Below are positions 20,496 to 20,707 of a stretch of DNA of 20,707 nucleotides, in pieces. Under the pieces are notes generated by a model. It did no database searches, had not been told where the DNA came from, and worked only from the letters and a program-made list of their open reading frames with translations. How positions within the stretch are numbered: the stretch's first letter is position 1; each line of letters opens with the position of its first letter. The stretch covers positions 1 through 20,707 of the forward strand of contig CAMJGL010000028.1 of assembly GCA_946405205.1 (NCBI GenBank), written 5' to 3'. The stretch comes from F23-B02 sp946405205 (GTDB taxonomy: Bacteria; Bacillota; Clostridia; Oscillospirales; Oscillospiraceae). Made by a program: the position numbers and the translations under genes.

Positions 20496-20707
20496 TTATC
20501 CGTTCTTCACCTTATAGTCCGCGCCCCAGGCCCACATAGCATCCAAAACCGGCTTCAGGCTGTATCCGGTCTCGGTGAGGGTATACTCCACACGCGGCGG
20601 CACCTCGGCATAGACCTTGCGGGTGAGCAACCCCTTCTCCTCCATGTCCCGAAGCTGGGCGGTCAGCACCTTCTGGGATACCGTACCGATGGACTTTTTC
20701 AGTTCGC
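20496..20707 (-). CDS. HxlR family transcriptional regulator, C-terminal part (cut by window edge)
   Basis: The minus strand encodes 70 residues from the edge to a TAA at 20496. They include ELKKSIGTVSQKVLTAQLRD and MEEKGLLTRKVYAEVPPRVE, then YTLTETGYSLKPVLDAMWAW. This is the winged-helix HTH of HxlR regulators (recognition helix, then the beta-wing with VPPRVEYTLT). Many sense redox or electrophile stress. It ends 9 bases before the Def-like ATG, and its stop forms part of that gene's ribosome-binding site. It probably heads the operon and controls it; its start and promoter lie outside the window. Confidence 0.9.
   Translation of the reverse strand, partial: ELKKSIGTVSQKVLTAQLRDMEEKGLLTRKVYAEVPPRVEYTLTETGYSLKPVLDAMWAWGADYKVKNG

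Overview
The window looks like chromosomal DNA from a GC-rich gut Clostridia relative (Oscillospiraceae/Ruminococcaceae-like; inference). Supporting signs are Gram-positive Shine-Dalgarno sites, a Firmicutes-type L10 leader, an ECF folate S component, endonuclease-type MutL beside Hfq, and a sepF-divIVA-ileS-lspA-rluD block like that downstream of the division genes in Bacillus. Almost all of it is housekeeping coding sequence. I see no insertion sequence, prophage, CRISPR array, tRNA or rRNA.

Left part, 1-6688, minus strand: the start of rplL (cut by the edge) and rplJ, preceded by an L10 autoregulatory leader with an attenuator and a clear promoter. Next to it lies a five-gene unit read leftward: miaB, an unknown two-helix membrane protein, mutS, a CPBP-family membrane protease and a FolT-like folate transporter subunit. 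All four junctions overlap (ATGA or TGATG), so the genes are probably translationally coupled. A TTGAAA-17-TATGCT promoter sits in front of miaB.

Middle, 6772-17395, plus strand: mutL, miaA, hfq and an HlyD-like membrane-anchored protein, then yggS, sepF and divIVA, ending in one or two terminators. ileS, lspA and rluD follow. mutS/mutL and miaB/miaA are split across the divergent promoter region, so mismatch repair and both steps of ms2i6A37 tRNA modification are expressed from one locus. LspA carries a C-terminal extension of about 130 residues. hfq is preceded by a perfect 10-bp inverted repeat.

Right part, 17513-20707: a VanY-like D,D-carboxypeptidase, then more accessory-looking genes. 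These are a GNAT acetyltransferase behind a structured leader, a strong bidirectional terminator, about 170 bp of noncoding DNA, and a minus-strand operon of an HxlR-type regulator (cut by the edge), a peptide-deformylase-like protein lacking the canonical motif I Gln, and an EFR1-type flavodoxin/ferredoxin fusion. No clearly new defence or mobile system was found. The best leads are the LspA tail, the hfq-proximal palindrome, the unknown membrane gene in the mutS operon, the Def variant and the GNAT leader.
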